NCBI GenBank assembly: GCA_033297205.1
Contig: MU859303.1
Location: 1-44,186, forward strand
DNA length: 44,186 nucleotides
Source of the DNA: Pseudoneurospora amorphoporcata
Taxonomy: Eukaryota > Ascomycota > Sordariomycetes > Sordariales > Sordariaceae
Reading direction: 5' to 3'
Shown here: positions 30,873 through 44,128 of the stretch, piece after piece
Layout: each line of letters begins with the position of its first letter
How positions within the stretch are numbered: the first letter of the stretch is position 1
Program-made: the position numbers and the translations under genes
The notes under the pieces: model-generated
Told to the model about the DNA's origin: nothing
The model's input: the letters and a program-made list of their open reading frames with translations, nothing else
Database searches by the model: none

Positions 30873-33758
30873 CTAGGTTGTTTGGTTGTGGGAGAGGCTA
30901 GGGCTGGACGTGGAGGGTAAAACCTTTGTTTTCGGAGCACGACCGGCTCAACCAGGACACTGGACACCCACGGCCACGAAGAAGAACCGGGAGTTTCCCG
31001 CGCCAGCCAAATCCCACAAGGGTGTTTCACCCGGCGCATAATGTTGTTACGTTTTCTACGACGAAAAGGATGTCGCATCGTTCGGATGTCATGATGTAAA
31101 GGCCCAGGGACCAGCAGGCGGGGCTTTGGACGACGGGGCACAATGGACGACAGGATGGCTCGGTATGTATATATAATAAGGCGAACGATGGATGAATGGT
31201 CTGGTATGGTAGCAAGCCTTGGCTAATGAATAGCCTGATTTTCTTGTGCCTCCGTGTCAGTGGTGGTGGTTGATGTGAAAAAGGAAAAGATTAGTGGGTA
31301 GCTTGGAGAAGGGGTTGGGAGTACACCATGTCTCGATCTCTCACGGCCAAGGAGCCGGACTGGGCTGACTGAGTGGCAGACTGGAGTAGTAAGTAGAGAA
31401 TTGGCGATATGGACATGCCTCTGTCTTCAAGGTTGAAGGTTGCTAATGCTGATGTGTGCATTCGGCAGGTGCAGTCCATGCAGATGTGGGATGGGAAAGA
31501 GGCAAACGGACCGTGATCTTCCCCGCTCCTCAGACAGACTCGCGCCTGCCACCCAGCAGCACTGCACCTTCCACATGGAAGCAATCTGGACAAATTTGGA
31601 GGGAAAATTTTTGATAACTGAGACAGAAACTTCAACCGCAAACCGGGAAAATCAAACATTGAGGGCTAGGGCGTCAATAAATGCGTCCCACAACCAAGAC
31701 CTCGATACTTGAGTCGTGCACCATCCTCAACCATTGATCTCCCTCACATGAGGTGCTCCCAATCGACGGTACGTAACCATCTCACATGCCTCCGATCACG
31801 GCCTCTAATCAAGACAACCTTCGCAAGATCCGAATCCGTTCCAAGTGCTCAACACGAAAAGTCGAGCCTTCGATGCTATCTCTCCCCTCTCCCTCCCACA
31901 AATTTGTTAGTTCCACCCATCCCTATTGCCATGGCTACGATCGCCGGTGGCGACAATGCTCCGGTCAACCTCATGTAGGTACGTCGCTGGGTACCAACTG
32001 CCACCCTTGAATGGCCATCAATGGGGGAGCTGGCGAATGGGGAATTCGTGCTTGGTACTAAACCAGAACTATCGCTGATGTCCGCTGTCCTCCACTCCAA
32101 TGAGCAACCCCATCACACAATGGCGAGACATCGCAGACTCCAGTTCTCCACTCGCACACGTATGGGAATCACCACATTGTACCGGATCAGAAACACCAAG
32201 GTGTTCCACTCTCGACAAGAAGCCGCACACAAGCCAGACACCTTGTTATCGATTCCCGGAACTTCCTCCTTCAAGTTAGGGGGTGGGGTGTCACTTACGT
32301 ACGGAAGCTAAACCCCTGAGCATTGAAGCTCCAGAAGATACACACTATCAATGCCGTGCATAAGGATCGTGGATTCGCGGTCGCCGATGGTTCCGCAAAA
32401 GTGCAGGCGTGCTTCAACCACCCAGTTGGTATTGCCAGTCCATTACCATGACAGGCTGGAAAGCCGAATGGTCCCGTGGCAAGCTGTTTTGGGTTTTACA
32501 TGGCCGCAATGTGCCCTCTATAATTCCGCTTCGAGAAACTTGTTTTCGTGGTGGATGTTGAACTTTGAATGGTTTGGTGCGGAAAAGGTTTTAGCAGCAT
32601 GATCTACGGCGCCTACTGCTTCTGTATGGGGCCGCAACTCTGTCTCTGACGTCAACAAGTCAACAGAGAGACTACAATCAGCCGCTTACGATCTACCGGA
32701 TCTTCCAAGTTTCAAACTGCAGATAGGAGATGGTCGCCGACCAATATCGGTATGTAGACATAATCCCACGTCACCTGTCTCACCTTGAGCCGGTTCTCGA
32801 TCTCACAATACGCGGCCTGTACTGATAGATGACCTGCATTCACTGGCTGCGCAGAAAATTGGCGCGGAGGAACCTTTATTGTCGCACCGGACCTATTCTC
32901 TTCTATGCCCGATAATGTCTACGCAGTCTTGACCAGACCTCAAAGTCAAGAAGAACCACTGTCAATGCATTATCTCGTCCCAGGAAGTCCCGGCAACTCG
33001 CCCAGGTCCCGGACACGGCAGCGGAAGATCATTGATCGCACCGAGGTTCGATGATTTGGGTCCGACACAGCGCCGATCAGTGGGGCCAGTCCGAGGCATT
33101 GACCAACGAGGACTACGGAAAGATGATTTAGCTTTATACCTCAATATGAGTCGTCGATCCTTCCTCCGGTATCCAGATTCTATCCTTCTCGGCACGGAAG
33201 ATCATGCAACATCAACCTCATCTCGTAACTGTGCTTCGTCTCATTCTGGAAATCGGGAAGCACCTCACATACTCGACTTTCATGGCGGGTAAACACAGAG
33301 CATCGATGGCGAAGGTGATCAGTACGCCATGCTGGGGGCAGCAGAATGGACGAGACTGACCCGCAAGGGAGTTGCTTGGGCAGAGTGCAGGCTCGGTTGA
33401 CATCATCTGTGATATCAACCTTGCGGATGCCTCAGAGAGTCATGGCAAAGAAATGGCTCTCGGTCGTTTCTGGTATAAGATGTCACGGTGTCGACTACGA
33501 CATCGTTCTTGATGAAGTAGTGCTTCAGCGTACTGCTAAGAGAATCAAGCAAACGACAACTTTACGACTGAACGACAAGGAAAAACAACACTGCCTCTTT
33601 GAACGACGGACGACTTAACGATTTCATCAGCTTATTCTCTATCTGCATTCTCATTACATATAAACACTCGGCCTTTCAACCTACCTTATCCACATTACAT
33701 CAGGGACCAGGCACAGCACCTTTGGAACACAGCTGCAACTCTCGGTTCACATCCACGA
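30873..33758. other. long intergenic region before the giant gene
   Basis: About 2.9 kb. No gene is supported: frames on both strands are under 125 codons, overlapping and motif-free. The promoter of the giant gene lies at its end. Confidence 0.5.
33659..33664 (+). promoter_or_regulatory. TATA box for the giant gene
   Basis: TATAAA about 100 bp upstream of the ATG at 33759, followed by a C/A/T-rich leader (for example CCTACCTTATCCACATTACA). Assigned by position. Confidence 0.55.
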
Positions 33759-36700
33759 ATGGGAATGTCTGCTAGTACAGTCCAAGCACCTGAGTCTAAC
33801 ATGGCTCATCAATCTCACGCTGAGGGAGGAGTGACCTTTGAACAGAAGGCGGCTGAACTGGTCCAGCCTAACAAGGCCGGTGGTGTTGCATGCTACTCGC
33901 TCGGTGGTCACAGCGCCAAGGGCACCGACTGCGGCCGCTGTCCCTATTGTGTTTCACTTCTGCCATCCCCTCCTGGTTCTGCCCCATCCGAAGCCGGGAG
34001 TACCCAAGACGAAGCTTTTGAATCTTTGGATTCCGGTAACAACAACATCATCAGCAAAGAGGATGAGACCGTGACAACTGTCCGAAGCGCCCTAGGCGCT
34101 GTGATTGACAGAGTACAGAAGGACCTCGGTTTCCCTACTGATGATACGACTAAGAGGGCATCAGAGGCCTTTGCCTACAACCTTGCTGCCCAGGCTTCAT
34201 TCCAACTTCATACCGAGTGGGAGATCTTGCCTGGTTTCAATCTTCAGGCTGCGAGTCTGAAGACAGCCGTGGCCGATGCCAATGGCTTGGCTGGTAAGTG
34301 ACGCTGGAACAAGCATTCACACCCTTATATGACAAAATGCTAACACCTCCCTGTTTGTAGCTACGCTAGGTGTCGAATTGGCTGCCAGCCTCTTCTTGAA
34401 CGATGTCAAGTACAATGTGATTGGAAAGACTTCGGCTCCGGGTCAAGATGGTGACATCGAATTCACGCTGTCACTCCGACCCTCCACTGAGCGAGAGGCA
34501 TTTGACGTGCTGGCTTTTATTCAGGCGTGTGCCGCAACTGATCCGTCGGTCGCAGATGGTAAGTGTTCATTCATCATATCTGCATGGATACTGTTCATAT
34601 CGGCTTACAATGACCTCTCCAGATGTCGCGAGACTCGGACAGGACCTGTTTGAAATTGTCCAGACACCTGAACTGGCTCGTGCGCTGTCGACAACGTTGA
34701 CAATCGTGCGCCCAGCCAAGGCCCAGTCTTCGGGCTATCTCAAGCAATTCGACATCATTTTCGACACTAAGCTGACTTGGGATATTGTTCCCGAGGAGCT
34801 TCGTTTGAGCGACGCTCTTGCTCGCCTGGTCTTTACTCGTCAACAGATTGGGGAGTGCTTCGATGCGCTCCTTGTAGCCGATGGAAAGGTTCTGGTTGAT
34901 GAGCCTTCCTCTACTGAGGTCGACATCAACGTCCGCCTTTCTCTCATCAAGGACCAGGTTTCCCTTGATTTGACCACAGGCTTGGCAGCAGGCGTGAAGC
35001 CATCACAAGTCTTGGACCTCCTCTCTGTGCAGCAGGTTTCCCGATCTTCATTCGATGCCCTCGCCGTGCCCCCCGGCCTTCCCGACCCAGACGATACAGC
35101 AAACCCCTCTCAGGTATTTGTTGTCTTCCAGAGGGTAGACGGACAGTGGCGTCTCAACCAGGCACGGTCTGCTGTTTACCCCAAGCTGACTTGGAATCCA
35201 TTTCCATCTGCCACTGTGCAAGACCTGCACTTTGTCGTAGCTGCTTTCCGCCCAGATATCAAGCCAGGAGATAGAGATACCCTTATGCGGGGTATTATTG
35301 TACTTCCCCAGGGCAACCAGCCAACTGACTTGGTGTACACTGCCGTTGTGCCAGGAACTATTCGTCTCGGCAACACCGACCTGACTGTCCTTGTCGACTT
35401 TGACTTTACTACCAACTCTACCCAGCTCCGCTGTTTCCTCCCAGATGGCGATTTCATCTCTATCTTCGGCATTCTCGCCGATCCTACTCTTCACCCTGGA
35501 GATGCCAGCCACGACTATCTCAAGGAGCTACAGGACGGAACCGACTTCCCCAATTCTTCTCCCATTCGGCTTCAGGACTTGAAACAGCCTGGACTCGGGA
35601 TCCGCCGCCAGGTCACTGTCTTCATCACCGACTCTGCTATCTCTCGACTTACCGTCTTTGCCATATTCCCTGATGATAACAAGTCCTGGAAGCTTACTGA
35701 CTCCCTCACACTCCGTGATATGGGTATCTGGCTTGAATACACTCCATCTACAGGTACACTTACTAGTTATGTCTTCGGCTCTTTCAGACTGTCCAACGGC
35801 CGTCGCATCTATGGCTTCGTACCCGGCACAAAGAACCCATCTGCTGACTTCACTCTTTCTTTCTCTGGGTCTATCAACCCAACTGGAAGTTTGGACATCA
35901 GCCCCCATGAGATCTTCGAGGATCTGGGCGATCTGAAACCAGACACTGCGGGCTGGGATCTCCCATCCAACTTGCCCACAGATGGTTGGGCTGTGTTGCA
36001 GTCGCCTTCTTCCACAGTCAACCTGTCCTTCACTCAGACTGACCGCCCTGGAAACCTTACACTGCAGAACGTTTCGACCTCTTTCCCGGTCAGCGGCAAC
36101 TGGACTGCGATTCCGGGATTGAATCTGCAGGATTTGTCTATTCAGGTGGTGACTCTCCCCAAGGATGATAACCGCCCGCATCCTAGCACCACCTTCGAGA
36201 TCAAGGGAACACCCGACCAAGATTTGAGCGGAACCGGTTCCCGTCCAGGCATCAAGGTTGTGCTCGACAGGGATGGCAATTCCAGAATTACATCCGACGG
36301 TCCTGATGAGGAGACGGATGGAGCCCTCTCCTTCTCTCCCAGTTCTCTCGTTTCTCTTACTGGTTTCGATTCCAACTCTCTTGACAACCTTCTTGACGAC
36401 CTCATCCCAGCCAACTTTCCAGTGCAGCCGCATGAGGTTGTTCACTCTCAGCATCCTGGTTGCGCCTTTGAGGTCGCCAAAAAGCCCGATACCGGAGACT
36501 TGGAATTCTCCAAGTTCGAGTTCACATCTAGCTCTGATAAGCCATCCAGCCTGGCTCCCGGCTTTAACATTATAAAAACGATTTTGAGAGTTCTGGTTAC
36601 CAACCATCACGGGCAGAAGCCCGACATTGCCACCTCTGCGAATGTGGTCCTCGACATCGGCGGCGCTAAGGCGCCTGCGAAGGTCACCTTCCGGAAGCCC

Positions 36701-39700
36701 ACAGCTGGCCCGGCTCATCAGGTCTTTGACCTAAGAGTCACAATCGCCGATCTCTCTCGCATCGTCAGTACTTTGGCGGGTAAAGAACTGGATTCTTTGA
36801 CTCCGCCTGGCACCCCGACTATGGGTAACCAGAAGTTGCCTGTGCAGATCGTCTTTGCTGGTGATGTGATCCAGACACTTGTCGTTCGCTATCCTTCTCA
36901 GGCCGAGATTAGGTTCGCTCCTTTCAGCATCAGCCAGCTTGTTCTCACTCTTACCTGGGCTGGATTTGGAGAGCCCACTGTCGCCTTCACCGGCCAAGCA
37001 AGTTGCGGCGGCGTGCCATTGGATATCGCCCTTTCCTACGATCACTCTGCTCCGGATCGTGCTAGCTTTGTCGTGCACCCCGGACAGGATAGACCACTCT
37101 ATCTTTCGGACGTCACGGCACAGGGTCTTCCTGCGCCTGCCTACGATGTGCCTGAGGGATGCGTTCCATTTGACCAGGCCACCCTCTCTTCCATCAACGG
37201 CGTCTATGGCGTAGTCCGCCAGGACACCACCAATACAGTTGGCATCCTGCAATTTGAAGCAACTGTCATGACTGAGCAGGTGCTTACTATCTTTGGCCTA
37301 GAGGATCGCAACGTTCAGCTCCGTGATATTGGACTTCGTTGGACCTACTCGTTCGATGCTGTCAAGGCCCTTTCCAAGGCCACCGTGTTTGCCAAGCTTC
37401 GGTGCCGCAACACGGAGGTTGATGGAGCTAACCAGTCGAAGGGGGACATCCTTGTACAACTTTTGAAGGATGGCCGTGGCCGCGAAGTTTACACTGGTAC
37501 CCTCAAGATTGAGGAGTCGGAAAACTCCATTGACTTCAAGGAGCCTCTCGATATTTTCCTCCCCTCTGGGGCTTATGCACTTCCCACTAACGTCAACCTT
37601 CCTTCTGCAATCCCTCTCCATAACATCACCGTTACAGTCATCCGGAACACTTCCATCGAAATCAACGGAAACGGTACCACCAAGTGGGAGATCCCTCTTG
37701 ACCAGACAAGCATTCATCTTGACCATGTCGGCCTGCACATCAGAGCACAGAAGAATGCCGTTGCTGCGTCCATCACTGGAGTATTGTCCCTCGCCAACTT
37801 CAAGTCGGCCGAGGAGCGTGCTCATTTCCACATTAGCACTGCCACCAACTCCGTGCTTCGTGCCAACATTGAGCGGGCAGCACCACCAGCCGATGGCGAC
37901 TCCGATCTTGATCAACTCACTACTGACCTGTCCCTCAAGCCCCTGCGTGATGTCGTCCCGGATGTTTCCTCCAAGATCTCTTTTGATCAGAAGCCACTGT
38001 TCCTCCACGCCGACTTCAACGATACCACTCGTCTCCCTCTGTGCGTGACTGGAAGAGTCGCAGGTATAGGCCACATGGGATTCTTCACGAGCAAGAGGCC
38101 CGATACCGGTGCCAGAGAATATGTTGTGTCGATGCCTTCAACTACTCTTGCGTCCCTATTCTCTTGGGCTGAGGAAGACTTGGCAACGACTTTTGATGTT
38201 CGCCAAGTTGACACCTTTGTCGTTTCCTACGACGGTACAATCCGAGACCTCGTCACTGACATTGATGCCGCAACCACATTGCTCCCGGCAAATGTCTTTG
38301 CCAAGATTGTCCCGTCATACTGGGACACAATGCCGGTCGACACCACCCTTTCACCTGGAGCCTGGTTCTTCACCAAGCCCAAGTTTGATGGCCAGGGTTC
38401 GTTAACTAACGCGCTGGTTAATGTTAGCCAACCGGGACACTTGCCTAATCTTACCCTGTTTGGCAAGGTCTCTTCCAGTCAGAACGTGTACGGCGTCGTT
38501 GTCCGCGACTTGCTAGTTCTCGATAACAGCCTAACGATCGACGTCGCCACCGGCTCAGTTGTCAAGGATACCACCACGGGCAGTAACTCGATTGTTCTCC
38601 GTGGCGGATTGACCATCAACGGTCTTGTCAGCACCAGTGAGCTTCCTGCCTTCAATGTCAACATTACCATTGATGGCAGCAGTGCCCAGTTCACCGTTGA
38701 TGACAACCAATACCCAGCCATCACTAACCCCTTCGGCGGCATGCCTAATGTGACATTGGCACCGAGGTCACTTACTGGAAGCATTGACTACAAGGTGGGT
38801 GCGCCCAGAGCCAACACCTTCACTCTGTTCGCCGATGCCTTCTTCGGCAGTCAGGAGGGAGTCAGCCCCGAGCCTGCCAGAGTCGTGTTTGTGAACGGTC
38901 TGCCTCAGGTTGTTGTCATTGATGTCAATGATAAGCCTACCAGTAGCATCCTTGGAAAGGTCATTGAGGGAACTTGGCCATCCGACTTCCCTGACTTCAA
39001 CCTCACCAATGGCACCATTTACTATGCCAAGCAGGATACTACCGACACCTCGTTGACGCAGTTGACCACCTTCTACGAGGGCTATCATCTTACTGCAGAT
39101 ATCTCGCTCTTCAACAGTACCTTCCGTATCCGTGCCGATGTTTTGGACAATGGCGACGGTGTTGTCCTCAATGGTTCAGCGCTTGATGTCATTGATAGTG
39201 GCTTCATCAAGCTGTTGAAGCCTACTGTCTACTTGAACTCTACCGTGAGCAACAACACTGTAAGTATCACCCATTCCTTTCCAGTTTATACGAATCCCTA
39301 CTGAATGATACCCCTTCAATGCAGTTCACCGTCAGCTCCGACGACGTGTTGTTCTTCGGCGACAAGGCCCCGAGTCTTCAGCTATTCTACGTGCCTGATG
39401 ACAACGGTGGTCACTACAGAGGCACTCTGCAGCAGCCCAATACTACCAAGCCTTTTGTTACCATTCTCTACGAGAACGGTCACTTTGGCATTGATGACTG
39501 GATTGTTCCAGCCCTGCCCGCCGATCAGGTCAGCCAAATTGTGCAACTAGATACTGCAATTGCCCAAGCGACGGAGAAGTATCCAAGCTCTCAGCCAGCT
39601 CTTACCGGACTTTCGTTCGACAAGCCCATTGTTCCCAAGTTTACCTGGAAGGTTATCAAGCCGTCCGGCCAGGAACCTGTGTTCACGGATGGCATTATCC

Positions 39701-42700
39701 ATGGCCAACTCGTGTGGTCCTACACTATTACCATCCCTGATTCGGACGATGTCCTCACATTTGACCTTCCCAACGTGCCGGTTTCCTTTACCACGTTTAC
39801 TCCCAGCCAGATTACCCAGATCCTGGTCACCGTCGTTCAGCAACACACTGCCGATATTGGCAAGGTTATACTGGACCGTCCCGATGTTTTTGAGACCATC
39901 CTCGATGTTATGTCTCCTGACCACCTTGGGCCTCAGATCATCAAGTTGCTCATCTCTCGCGGAATCAAGAGTACCGCTCTTCAGCGCGCCCTTGATCTTT
40001 TCAAGCAGGAACATGGCCTGCTGCAGAATCTAGCGGACACGGCAACCACTCGGCTCGATAAGGCTGTGGGTGAAATTGACGGCGCAACAGATGCTGATCA
40101 ATCTGGCGAGCACTTTGCTCAAGGATTGACCTTATACCGCGAGGCCTTAGGCCCTATCGGTGCCTTGGCCAGTGCCCTTGGTTCTGAATCCAGCTTCGAG
40201 GAGCTTGGAGACCTGCTCAAGGACGCTTTGGACAAGAAGAAGCCGGTCCAGCAACGCATCGATGAGGTTCATCGTAGCGAGACTCGTATCGAGGAGCTCA
40301 GGAAGCAGCTCAAGCAGAGGATCGAAAGTGTCCTTGCCATCAGGGGCGCGCCTCGCTTTGTCCTTGTGGCTGGTGATGACGGCCACGAGCAGTTCATTCT
40401 CGACTGGAGCCGCGTTCTGCCAGCACCCGTCCAGGCTCAGGTCCAAGATGTTTTGAGCACACTGGTGTGGGATATCTCCTATCAGGGTATCAAGGGGGAC
40501 GAGGTCTCTCAGATTACTCTGGGCTCCTCCCAAACCTCGTGGACTGTTCCGACAACCACAGTTGTGCCTGGAACCACTGTCAAGGTCTTGGTCCGCGCTC
40601 GCTTCGTGTATCAGGACGAGGAGTTTACTGGTCCTTGGTCTGATACCAGTTCTGTAGTCTACACCCAGAAGCTCAATGCTCCCAAGGGTGTAAGCATCAT
40701 TGCTGGGCAGACCGACCGCCGGACTGTAGCCTTCACTGTCCGCTTCTCAAGGGCCCCTGCCGGCACTTATGAGGTGGCTGTCACTCCTGCTGATCATCAG
40801 ACCCACAAGCTGGCGGTCTTGCACAAGAAGATTACGACTTCCACTGATGGCGAGTTCACCTTCCCTCTTGATGTCTGGCAATTTCATCCAGATGCCATCA
40901 AGTACGGCACTCTGCAGGTCCTTGTTCGCCGTGTTACGGCCGACAAGTCCAAATACCGTGACTCCACCTGGATTCTGGTCCCCAACAGCGAGTTCATTGT
41001 CAAGAGCTTTGAGGGCACCAACTCGGTTGTTGCCAGACGCTTTGGAAAGGCCATTATTGTGGAGTGGGAGCAGCCCGGACGTGCCTCTGATGACTTCGAG
41101 CTGGTCGTCTTGGATGCAAAGAAGAATCCCGCTGCTGTCAGCCAACAGCTTTTGCAGTCCCCTGATAACCGTCGGGTCGTGAGACTGACCAAGCTTCCTG
41201 CTCCTTCTGAGGAAGGTACCATCAGCCTTGCCATTCGCGCCGTTCCGGTTGAGGCTCCGGCCATGACATGTTATCTTCCTGCGAGATTGCTTGTCAACAT
41301 TAGCCCCGAGACTGTCTTCTCCATCACCGATCAGAGCTACTACGACATTGGTGCCATGTCAACCGTTCTCTATGTCACTGCTCCGACTCAACTTACTCAG
41401 GTGGCTCAGGAAGTCGTTGTCAGCTTCGCTACCCCTGAGGGCACTCAGGCTCGTCAAGATGTTCGTGCTCCCCTTGAGCCAATTGATGACCATCGTGCTC
41501 AAATTGTTGTACCTTTGGCCCTTGGCCCTGGCTTCGGCAACAAGGCCCCTGGATACATCACTGTCAAGGCCGTTCACTCCAATGCTCAGGTGATTGGCTC
41601 TCCCAGCGAGCGCTGGAAGTTCCCTGACCTCAACAACTCCTTCAGCCTTGTTCCATTCCAGGTATCTACTGCTGTCGATGGAAGCATTCAGCTTTCCTGG
41701 ACTCCAGTCCCTGGCACGGATCGCACCTACCTGTTCACGTTGCTGGACAGCAAGCAGGAGCACAAGAGCTCTACCCTGTCAGCTTCTCTGGCCACTGACA
41801 CGGCTGTCAAGTTCGCTGCTGACAGTGTTCAAGCTCTCTTGACTTCTGACACTACCCATCTTATCATCAGTGTCGTCGTGGCTACCGCCTCTGTCCGCTC
41901 ACAGGCATCTCTTCTCTATATCACCCTTCCTAACGCCCAGCAAGACAGACAGATTGTCTCCATTCCTTCCCAGCAGATTTCTTGCCTCACATGGCGTGTC
42001 CTTCCCCAGAGCAACATTGTTGCTCTCCACCGTCCGACCCAGCGTCACATGGAGTTCTTCACCTCCATCCATGATCCTGAGGTTGAGCAAACCCAGATTC
42101 GTGGCCTGCTGACTGACCCGCCTAAGACCTACCCCGTCACCGCGGCCGCTGAACCGCCTCTTGCCAATGGCTCCTCCGCCATTACTGTCTGCAGCCGTGC
42201 TGATAGTGAGGTGCCCTCAGCCAAGTCGCCCTTCGAGCTATTCTACATCGGTGATCGTGGACGCATTTATGGCCGTCCTTGGGACACTCAGTATGAGGAC
42301 AACAGACTTGTCTGGCGCACGCCTATCGACTATCCCTTCCGCGATGGCATGGCCTCTACTCTCAACGGCGGTGCCCTGAGCGCTGTTGCTCGTGGCAGTA
42401 GTACCGAGCTGTTCTGGGCTGGACCAGACGGCAAGATTTGGCGCGCCTGCTGGACCGAGCAGGATGGCTGGCTTCCTTCTGATAAGGTCGAGCAGATCAC
42501 CGCAGAGGGTGTCGTAGTTTCTGAAGCTGCGGTTTCCGCTGATGGTGGCTTCCCTGCTGATGCCAGGCCCGCTCTCGAGGCACTCCAGGTTATTTCCCGT
42601 GATGACGCACCAACTGTGCTGTTCTCCGTTGCCGTTGACGGATCCGTGATGTCTTTCGTTGGTCCGCACTACACTCCCGTCGCTATCGAGGGTGCTAAGG

Positions 42701-43179
42701 CTTCGTTCACTGCTGGCATTGCTACCGCTTCTACCAGGGATCAAGGCGAGGACCGCGTGTGGGTCTTCTGGGTCAACCCACTGGGTGCCGTCCAAGCAGC
42801 GTACGCTGTTCTCAGCGAGGAGGGCGAGCTCGGCCAGTGGACTGTCGTCAATGTCACCACTGAGAATGGTGCGCATGCCAATTCCAAGGTTACCGTCGTG
42901 CAGAGCTCTTCTGCTCTTGGCGCTGCCGGACTACTGATTATGTGGGCTACGCCCGGAGGCGAGATAAGGGCCGCTAGGGTGGCTGTTTCTCTCTCATCTG
43001 ATGTGATGTCTTGGTACAGCTTTGCTCTTGGCAAGCAGCTGAAGTTTAGCAGCGCTGGGCCTTTGCAGGTTGCGGCTGCTGCGGATGTTAGTGGTAAGAG
43101 GGCCATTGCTTGGTGCTCGGAGGACCAGCGGATCAGCGAGTTGGAGTTTGACTTTGAGGGCGAGTGGGTTCAGTATTAG
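33759..43179 (+). CDS. giant beta-rich modular protein with C-terminal lectin-like propeller (3,074 aa)
   Basis: Exons are 33759-34293, 34361-34558, 34623-39259 and 39325-43179. The introns are 67, 64 and 65 nt, all with GTAAGT donors, and phases 1, 1 and 0 keep one frame. There is no signal peptide and no membrane segment. Residues 45-64 hold a C-H-C-C-C cluster (CYSLGGHSAKGTDCGRCPYC). About ten modules of 130-240 residues follow, each opening with a Trp/Pro signature such as EWEILPGFNL (153), LTWDIVP (294), LTWNPFP (432), NWTAIPGLNL (735), KWEIPLD (1263) or GTWPSDFPDFNL (1695). A helical segment (about 2019-2133) leads to fibronectin-like beta domains (about 2145-2650), the first ending FTGPWSDTSS. 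The last 400 residues repeat a blade pattern (ELFYIGDRGRIYG, ELFWAGPDGKIW, VWVFWVNPLGAVQ, LLIMWATPGGEIR), like fungal fucose-binding propeller lectins. Codon use is C-ending, suggesting strong expression. I know no characterised homologue; a sugar-binding or surface-binding role is inference. Confidence 0.88.
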
Positions 43180-43656
43180 AGATGTGATAGCGTTCTGAAG
43201 TTGGCAATCATCAGTCTTTCCTTGTTTAATTGTTACCTTTCTTCTTTTTCGGTTGGCGGGCTTCCTTAACCCGTAATAGATAGAGTTTTATTTTGATAGT
43301 CAATATGTTTGATTCTGCTTCAACTATCTTTCGCGAGTTGAAGGGTACGTGGGCGTCGAGCTGCATGACCTGAGCAGCCACCGGCTCTCTCAACTTACAA
43401 TCGCAATGCAGTCATCACAAGAATCTTTCGCTCCTCAGTGCGGAAGGTCGGTTTTTTTAGACAACCATTGGATTAGCTGATTAATTTTCATATCCCATTT
43501 CATGCCTGATAATGGAGATAATAACGAGTGTCCTTGTCGTGCAATCAGGGGAACTTCGCAGGGAACCAAACTACACCACCCCTGTCACCAGAGAGCTATG
43601 CGCATTGCTTTTATAGGGTCCACCTTTTAGGCGATACCCAACAACAACCAGTAATC
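43180..43656. other. 3' flank of the giant gene
   Basis: AT-rich downstream sequence up to tRNA-Ile. No open frame or RNA gene other than the tRNA is visible. Confidence 0.6.
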
Positions 43657-43753
43657 GCCCGATTAGCTCAGCTGGTTAGAGCGTCGTACTAATATTCTCT
43701 CTCTGAGATATCAAGTCATGCGAAGGTCAACAGTTCAATCCTGTTATTGGGCA
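43657..43753 (+). tRNA. tRNA-Ile(AAT) with intron
   Basis: The acceptor stem GCCCGAT pairs with ATTGGGC and the discriminator is A. D arm GCTC-AGCTGGTTA-GAGC. Anticodon stem TCGTA/TGCGA. The loop reads CT-AAT-A before an intron of about 23 nt at the canonical position 37/38, so the anticodon is AAT (Ile, codon AUU). T arm AACAG-TTCAATC-CTGTT. The body matches eukaryotic tRNA-Ile closely. Confidence 0.94.
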
Positions 43754-44128
43754 TCTTATTTTTTGCCCTTTTGCTGCTTTGGGGCAAGTTTCCATTATTC
43801 AAATCATCGATGGGATGTCAGGAATGGTTTTTGTGCAAATCTTTTTTTTTTTTCGTCATTAGGATGCGAAGGAACATTTTGTGGTTGGTTAATCTTACGG
43901 ATGATGTTTTGCGTTTTCGCTGTTAGGTTGTTGTAATATTTGAACATGAGATTTAACGCTTAGCTTTCCCCTTTTCTTTCCTTTGGCTTATTACCTTTGA
44001 GTACGTTTGTACATGCTGTGATGCCTTTTCGTATCTTCATTGAAATGAACTACGGGGAGTACTTGTATAATCTGATAACGACATCTCATTATGTGACAAG
44101 GGCAGGTTTCTGGGCTTGGAACAATAGT
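43754..44128. other. intergenic right flank
   Basis: T-rich, no gene seen; the frame 43718-43936 (+) overlaps the tRNA and is spurious. A run of ten or more T lies near 43843-43853. Confidence 0.6.

Noticed and set aside
34595..43106. many antisense frames of 75-400 codons under the giant gene
   Set aside because: By-products of codon bias in the confirmed plus-strand frame; none has a recognisable motif.
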